Below are positions 63,697 through 64,000 of a DNA stretch of 64,000 nt, piece by piece (the first letter of the stretch is position 1; each line of letters opens with the position of its first letter). The notes below the pieces were generated by a model. The model saw only the letters and a program-made list of their open reading frames with translations. It did not search any database and was not told the origin of the DNA. The stretch is from Pseudodesulfovibrio senegalensis. GTDB taxonomy: Bacteria > Desulfobacterota > Desulfovibrionia > Desulfovibrionales > Desulfovibrionaceae. Made by a program: the position numbers and the translations under genes. The stretch spans positions 124,001 through 188,000 of the forward strand of contig NZ_WAIE01000002.1 in the NCBI RefSeq assembly GCF_008830225.1. The letters run 5' to 3'.

Positions 63697-64000
63697 ATGC
63701 AACGGGAATACCGCGTCAAGATATACCTTCTCATTCCGGTCATTTTTACCGGATTGTCACTCATCGCCCTGATCGGAGCGTATGAGATCACCGACTATGT
63801 TCGCAGGGCAGGGCAGGAACCTTTCCGTTTTGTTGTATACTGGGCGCTGATCATCATCTCCCTGTGCGGGGCAGTGAGCATACTGGTGGCCCGGCGCATC
63901 ATGCGGCCGCTGGAGCGATTCATTGACCGTGTCGAGCGCAACAGCATATTCCGGGCCTCGCGAACCCGCGGGCAAACGCAGGCCCAACCCGAACAACCTG
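63697..64000 (+). CDS. Two-helix membrane protein with HAMP-like region (3' truncated by window)
   Basis: An open frame from the ATG at 63697 to the window end, 101 codons so far. It starts MQREYRVKIYLLIPVIF, has two transmembrane segments (about residues 9-27 and 47-65) joined by a short periplasmic loop, and continues with a HAMP-like linker (ARRIMRPLERFIDRVER). This suggests a sensor or signal-transduction protein at the end of the pilus/secretion operon; the effector domain lies outside the window. It lies 18 bases after the PilC-like gene. Confidence 0.65.
   Translation, partial: MQREYRVKIYLLIPVIFTGLSLIALIGAYEITDYVRRAGQEPFRFVVYWALIIISLCGAVSILVARRIMRPLERFIDRVERNSIFRASRTRGQTQAQPEQP

Overview
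The window reads as a stretch of chromosome from a sulfate-reducing deltaproteobacterium of the Desulfovibrio/Pseudodesulfovibrio type. The grounds are the rnfCDGEAB order, an XXXCH-domain protein, the SiaABCD-like signalling genes, many short intergenic hairpin repeats and a high-GC coding style. The genus is inferred from gene content and no taxonomic marker was compared. Betaine-synthesis genes suggest a saline habitat. Coding density is high. Exceptions are a 1.1 kb AT-rich island in tRNA-Ala, a repeat-rich gap after purM, and a 1 kb gene-free gap next to an AT-rich orphan membrane gene at 34.5-36.3 kb.

Layout: 1-5836 is the Rnf electron-transport operon (rnfC 3' end, rnfD, G, E, A and an RnfB fused to a GltD-like flavoprotein), closed by a strong terminator. 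6.1-12.3 kb holds a secreted VanX-type dipeptidase, a Cys-rich small protein, Tex, an MFS exporter, an HD-GYP protein and YwbE. 12.4-13.6 kb is tRNA-Ala(GGC) with a small island bounded by a 45-bp duplication of the tRNA 3' end. 13.7-20.8 kb (minus strand) has an XXXCH-domain gene and an RND efflux adaptor/permease pair with its two-component system. 21.0-28.2 kb has a sulfotransferase-like gene and a seven-gene operon: PAS-GGDEF, SpoIIE-type phosphatase, SiaB, SiaC, MoxR ATPase, VWA/DUF2201-like protein and an unknown protein. 28.4-34.5 kb carries a 3D-domain lipoprotein, tRNA-Pro(UGG), AmrS, a small exported protein, purM, a radical SAM protein and rpsI-rplM. 35.4-40.4 kb has the orphan membrane gene, alaS and recA. 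40.7-45.7 kb is a choline-to-betaine cluster (ProX-like binding protein, betB, betA, GntR regulator). 46-53.6 kb has a PP-loop protein, a Ca2+/Na+ antiporter, YccF, BI-1, lpxK, rnr and an S24-type repressor. 53.75 kb holds a 53-residue zinc-ribbon protein. 54.4 kb to the end is a type IV pilus/type II secretion-like operon (PilM-N fusion, PilO, PilP, secretin, ExeA-like ATPase, PilB/GspE, PilC/GspF and a truncated membrane protein).

Cyclic di-GMP links several regions. The window encodes a GGDEF cyclase, an HD-GYP phosphodiesterase and a PilB/GspE ATPase whose N-terminus fits the c-di-GMP-binding MshEN motif. The cyclase and phosphodiesterase genes share one promoter design: a sigma70-like promoter with a Fur-box-like element at or just after the -10. 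This suggests iron control of c-di-GMP turnover. The best candidate for an undescribed system is the operon joining SiaABCD-type partner switching to a MoxR/VWA module. All functional calls come from reading the sequence and recalled family knowledge; no database search was run.
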